Shown here in pieces: positions 60,937 through 64,000 of a DNA stretch of 64,000 nucleotides; the first letter of the stretch is position 1; each line of letters opens with the position of its first letter. This DNA comes from Actinocatenispora sp963815125. Its GTDB lineage: Bacteria; Actinomycetota; Actinomycetes; Mycobacteriales; Micromonosporaceae. Made by a program: the position numbers and the translations under genes. The stretch spans positions 1,798,001-1,862,000 of the forward strand of contig CAWFFM010000002.1 in NCBI GenBank assembly GCA_963815125.1, read 5' to 3'. A model generated the notes under the pieces. The model was not told the DNA's origin, did not search any database, and saw only the letters and a list, made by a program, of their open reading frames with translations.

Positions 60937-61661
60937 GCGGACGTACGGCCGGCCCGCCGGCGCAGATACCACTCGATGAACAGCACGTTGGGTACCCAGC
61001 ACAGCCATGCACTGGACAGGTACGCGGTCTGGAAGAGTCCGTCGAAGTCACCACCGTAGACCGGCTTGAGCAGCGGTAGTTGCGCGACGATCAGCAGACT
61101 CAGCCAGATCCGCAGGGTGACGGCGGCGAAGGTCACCGCGAAGTTGCGCGTCATCCAGCGTTCGTGACTGCGGTAGCGGTGCGCCCGCACCGCCCGGTAA
61201 CCCTGTATCCCGGTGACGATCCAGGCGATGTCCAGCAGCACGAAGCCGACATTGGCGATCGGCCCCGCGGTGCTCAGCACCGCGACCACCAGCCCGGAGA
61301 GAGTGGCCGGGATCAGAGCGATCAGGTACGTACGGCCGAGCAGCCGGTGCACCCGGGGCGCCCGGCGCCGCAGCGTGCCACTGAACTGGAACGGGCCGGT
61401 GAGCAGCGCGATCGCGGCGCTGAAGATGTGTACCAGCAGCACGGGGAAGTGGAACGGGACGTCGGGGCGGATGCCGACCCGGCTGTTGTCGGGGTCCAGC
61501 GGGAGGTAACCCGGCACGATGGCCGCCACGATCACGATGCTCAGGATCGCGACGACCACGACGGTACGGCGCCGCCCACGGCCGGGCGGCGTGTCGGTGG
61601 GACGTTCGGAACGTCGAGATGGTGTGGGCACGGTACGCGGACCGGTGGTGGCGGATTCCAT
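60906..61661 (-). CDS. DUF2306 membrane protein
   Basis: 251 residues, six or seven helices after a Pro/Thr-rich 25-residue start. The DUF2306 pattern is visible in VLLVHIFSAAIALLTGPFQF, HRLLGRTYLIALIPATLSGL, RSHERWMTRNFAVTFAAVTL. Role unknown, but the family is commonly with MerR or TetR regulators; here a divergent MerR gene and a 20-bp palindrome imply regulation. ATG 61661 chosen. Confidence 0.8.
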   Translation of the reverse strand: MESATTGPRTVPTPSRRSERPTDTPPGRGRRRTVVVVAILSIVIVAAIVPGYLPLDPDNSRVGIRPDVPFHFPVLLVHIFSAAIALLTGPFQFSGTLRRRAPRVHRLLGRTYLIALIPATLSGLVVAVLSTAGPIANVGFVLLDIAWIVTGIQGYRAVRAHRYRSHERWMTRNFAVTFAAVTLRIWLSLLIVAQLPLLKPVYGGDFDGLFQTAYLSSAWLCWVPNVLFIEWYLRRRAGRTSAQSPPVPVGS

Positions 61662-61690
61662 GACGAGGTCCTGTTCTGGAGAACGTGAAG

Positions 61691-61720
61691 CATCACTATC
61701 GATAGTGATGCTATCGATAG
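61691..61720. promoter_or_regulatory. MerR-type operator between DUF2306 and MerR genes
   Basis: CATCACTATCGATAGTGATG (61691-61710) is a perfect 20-bp palindrome, followed by CTATCGATAG (61711-61720), which repeats the core. It lies between divergent starts at 61661 and 61762. Confidence 0.75.
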
Positions 61721-61761
61721 TGCCGCGTGCTGTCCAGCTCGAAATGAGGTATGAAGGACCC

Positions 61762-62409
61762 GTGCGGATCGGTGAACTGAGCAGACGCACCGGGGTACCG
61801 GTGCCCACCATCAAGTACTACTCGCGCGAAGGGCTGCTGCCGCCCGGCGAACGTACCCACGCCAACCAGGTCAGCTACGCCGAGACGCATGTACGACGGC
61901 TGCGTCTGGTACGCGCCATGGTCGAGGTCGGCAACCTGCCGATCAACTCGGTACGCGAGCTGCTTTCCACGGTCGACTCCCCCGACCGCGACATCGACAG
62001 CATGCTCGGCTCGCTGCAGAAGGCCATGACCCGGCGCCGGAGCACCGACACCGGGACGCCGGCCGACCTGTCCGGCGCCACCGATCTGGTCCGCAGACAC
62101 GGTCTGGACCCCACCAACCGCGAGGATCACCTGCAGACCATCGCCGAGGTGCAGGCGAGCTTCCAGGAACTCGGCATGACCCGGCTGACCGCCCTGGCCG
62201 ACACCTACGCGGAGGCGGCGAAGATGGTCGCCGCGGCCGACGTCGCCGCCATCGCCGAGCTGCCCGACCGGGACAGCACCGCCGAAGCCATGATCATCGG
62301 TACGGTGCTGGGCGACGCCTTCTTCGCCGCGCTGCGGCGGCTCGCGCACATCGACGAATCACAGCGCACCTTCCGCCGCCCGACGCCCTCGCCGGCCGGA
62401 AAGGACTGA
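61762..62409 (+). CDS. MerR-family regulator
   Basis: 215 residues. Winged HTH RIGELSRRTGVPVPTIKYYS, REGLLPPGERT (1-32), then HVRRLRLVRAMVEVGNLPIN and a coiled-coil/effector region. No metal-binding Cys pair, so a small-organic-ligand type is likely. GTG 61762 with AAGGA; ATG 61744 is an alternative. Probably regulates itself and the divergent DUF2306 gene. Confidence 0.85.
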   Translation: MRIGELSRRTGVPVPTIKYYSREGLLPPGERTHANQVSYAETHVRRLRLVRAMVEVGNLPINSVRELLSTVDSPDRDIDSMLGSLQKAMTRRRSTDTGTPADLSGATDLVRRHGLDPTNREDHLQTIAEVQASFQELGMTRLTALADTYAEAAKMVAAADVAAIAELPDRDSTAEAMIIGTVLGDAFFAALRRLAHIDESQRTFRRPTPSPAGKD

Positions 62410-62425
62410 CCAGGGCACCGGACAT

Positions 62426-62458
62426 GGCGTGGGAGCCACATGATGCGGCCCCCACGCC
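62426..62458. terminator. Hairpin terminator between convergent genes
   Basis: GGCGTGGG (62426-62433) pairs with CCCACGCC (62451-62458), with additional GCC/GGC pairing inside, between MerR and the beta-propeller gene stops. Confidence 0.6.
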
Positions 62459-62481
62459 CCCCGTTCATGCCGTACCGGCGA

Positions 62482-63696
62482 TCAGCCCTCCCGACCTGTC
62501 TGGCAGGGGATCCTTGTGTGATCCGGATAGCTGATCTTGTCCTGCGAGACCAGCCCACCCGAGCCCATGTCCAACACCAGGCGTTCGGTGAAGCCGCGAC
62601 CACCGTCGTCGGCCAACAAGGTCAGCCGCTGGCCGGTGTAGTCGACCGCAACCCATTCGGACAGTTGAGCCGGGTCACGGTAGCCCTTGACATCCGACAG
62701 CCTGAGCGATGCATCGCTCCTACCGGTCCGGAGGTCGAGCAGCCGCACCGTGGTGGCTCTGCCGATCCTGGTGAGCACCGCGGCGTGCCGACCGTCCGCC
62801 GTCGTCGTCATCAGGCCGGTGACACCGGTCCACCCGTAGGTACCGGTCTTGTCGGGCCTCTGCTCCGTGGACCACACGGTGGCGTCGGTGACCGTCACAT
62901 CGCTGCGCACCGTGCCCGTCGCCGGATCGAACGCCCGCAACACCAACGAGCCGAGCGTCTGGTGCGGGTGCGAGGTCGCCGCCGGCCTACCGGCCGGGCG
63001 TCCGAACACCACCTCCCCGGACGGCAGAACACCGGACACCTCCGACCATGGCCACGGCTTCGTGCCGACCCGGTCGCTGAAGCTCAGCATCCGACCGCTG
63101 TGCAGGTCGACCCGGACCAGCTTGTCACTGAGGTCCGTCCCTCCCCGGCTGTGCGAGTGCGCCACCCGGGCCACCATCCACCGGTTGTCCGCCGACCACG
63201 CGAGCGGGTAACCGACGTCGCCCGCGGCGGGAACCCGGAGAACCTTCGTACCGGTCAGATCCCGTACCCGCAGCGCCCCGTCATGCTGGTAGGCCACGAA
63301 GCGGCCGCCCGGCGACAGCAGTGTGCCGAAGCTCCGTGACGCATCCACGATCCGTGCGGGCAGTTCGTAGCGATGGCCCTGGGCAGTCACCACCACCGCG
63401 GTGCAGTCGGTCTCACTGCAGATCTGTTCGACCCGTGAGGCCGCCCCTACCGCACCGGCCGGAAGGGTGCTGGCTCCGTGTCCCGCCTGCCCCGTCAACT
63501 GTCCATCCATCGGCAGCTGATCGGTGCCCAGCCCGATGCCGGTGGCCAGCACGGCCACGCCGGCAACCGCCACCAGCCCTGCCCGCAGCGCCCGCCGGCG
63601 CCGTAGCCGTACGGTGACCACCTGGGTGAACCGCTCCGGCGAGGTCGCCGGTACGTGCTCAGCGGCCTCGGACACAAGTCCTCGAATGTCCACCAT
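62482..63696 (-). CDS. Membrane-anchored beta-propeller-like protein, sigma-factor partner
   Basis: 404 residues: a cytosolic start (MVDIRGLVSEAAEHVPATSP), one membrane helix (about 36-56: RRRRALRAGLVAVAGVAVLA), and a large outer domain with WD40-like repeats (SPGGRFVAYQHDGALRVRDL, SADNRWMVARVAHS, TADGRHAAVLTRIG). Ends in several strand repeats. ATG 63696 overlaps the sigma-factor stop (TGATG), with GGAGG upstream: coupled translation suggests a membrane sensor or anti-sigma role. No zinc-finger anti-sigma motif is seen. Confidence 0.75.
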   Translation of the reverse strand: MVDIRGLVSEAAEHVPATSPERFTQVVTVRLRRRRALRAGLVAVAGVAVLATGIGLGTDQLPMDGQLTGQAGHGASTLPAGAVGAASRVEQICSETDCTAVVVTAQGHRYELPARIVDASRSFGTLLSPGGRFVAYQHDGALRVRDLTGTKVLRVPAAGDVGYPLAWSADNRWMVARVAHSHSRGGTDLSDKLVRVDLHSGRMLSFSDRVGTKPWPWSEVSGVLPSGEVVFGRPAGRPAATSHPHQTLGSLVLRAFDPATGTVRSDVTVTDATVWSTEQRPDKTGTYGWTGVTGLMTTTADGRHAAVLTRIGRATTVRLLDLRTGRSDASLRLSDVKGYRDPAQLSEWVAVDYTGQRLTLLADDGGRGFTERLVLDMGSGGLVSQDKISYPDHTRIPCQTGREG

Positions 63697-64000
63697 CACA
63701 ACACCTCCGATGTCAGCATGGTCCGGGTAGCGGTCGCCAGTTCCGGTGCGAGTTCCCGGAGCCGGGCCAGGGCGTAATGGGTCTGGCTCTTCACCGTGCC
63801 GACAGCGCATCCCATCACCTGCGCGGTGGCGGCCTCCGACAGGTCCTCGTAGAAACGCAGCGCGATCACGGTCCGCTGCCGGGTGGTCAGCTTGCGCAGC
63901 GCCGCCGCGAACACCGCGCGGCGGGTCACCGCTTCGGCGGTGTCCTCGTCGCTGACCCGTTCCGGCACCGAGGCGAGCGCGTGTTCCCGGCGTCTACGCC
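63696..64000 (-). CDS. ECF sigma factor (SigE-like), C-terminal part
   Basis: Runs off the right edge. The last ~100 residues include sigma region 4: KLTTRQRTVIALRFYEDLSE AATAQVMGCAVGTVKSQTH as two pieces, then YALARLRELAPEL. The upstream codons (RREHALASVPERVSDEDTAE) are continuous with the frame at the window edge. SigE-family ECF sigma factors of actinomycetes use a coupled membrane protein as their sensor. Confidence 0.8.
   Translation of the reverse strand, partial: RRRREHALASVPERVSDEDTAEAVTRRAVFAAALRKLTTRQRTVIALRFYEDLSEAATAQVMGCAVGTVKSQTHYALARLRELAPELATATRTMLTSEVL

Overview
The window is high-GC actinomycete DNA with dense genes, frequent GTG starts, overlapping start/stop junctions and many TetR/MarR/MerR/WYL regulators. 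Gene content and style suggest the Micromonosporales (Micromonosporaceae-like); that placement is inference, since no rRNA is present.

Layout. 0-10 kb: GNAT (partial), NADAR and APH-like proteins, a TerD-domain protein, an SDR, a duplicated membrane protein, a WYL regulator whose 27-bp palindrome overlaps its own start and faces a two-gene unit, then a YceI plus membrane protein pair. 10-24 kb: a radical SAM enzyme, a degenerate interval, a CYP157-like/CYP154-like P450 pair with a 124-nt overlap, an MgtA-type ATPase, an MFS pump with a GlxA-type regulator, an acidic repeat protein and a Rieske/DUF2231 protein. 23-28 kb: secreted and surface proteins (GH43-like, lipoprotein with discoidin-like domain, LPVTG-anchored protein). 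27.6-33.3 kb: MarR, MFS and a compact operon of a free-standing adenylation-carrier didomain protein, a flavin halogenase-like enzyme and possibly a 34-residue ORF. 33-40 kb: secreted S1 protease, two abutting gene fossils, tRNA-Lys(CTT), a huge GH92 mannosidase with a LacI-type operator, and a DUF4873/TetR/diiron oxygenase locus.

41.3-44.8 kb is an island of small, lower-GC genes (some resembling immunity proteins) bracketed by two copies of one palindromic repeat. 44.8-54 kb is a fatty acyl-CoA/beta-oxidation-like block: acyl-CoA dehydrogenase, SCP2, TetR, MaoC hydratase, FabG4-like reductase, FadA2-like thiolase, long-chain acyl-CoA ligase and an orphan Mce protein. Both divergent promoters of this block carry the same tandem pair of 16-bp operators, which ties it to the TetR at 46.6 kb. 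The Mce gene has a sharply bounded 0.9-kb stretch where codons avoid C.

54-64 kb: small membrane protein, an internally deleted PP2C-like protein, GH25 lysozyme, and a TetR-controlled module (hydrolase and TetR facing a Baeyer-Villiger monooxygenase, hydrolase and SDR) with a 12-bp-arm palindrome, then a DUF2306/MerR pair around a perfect 20-bp palindrome, and an ECF sigma factor (cut by the window edge) coupled to a membrane beta-propeller protein. Several gene remnants (prolyl iminopeptidase start, subtilisin tail, MFS/CGNR pair) show repeated small deletions.
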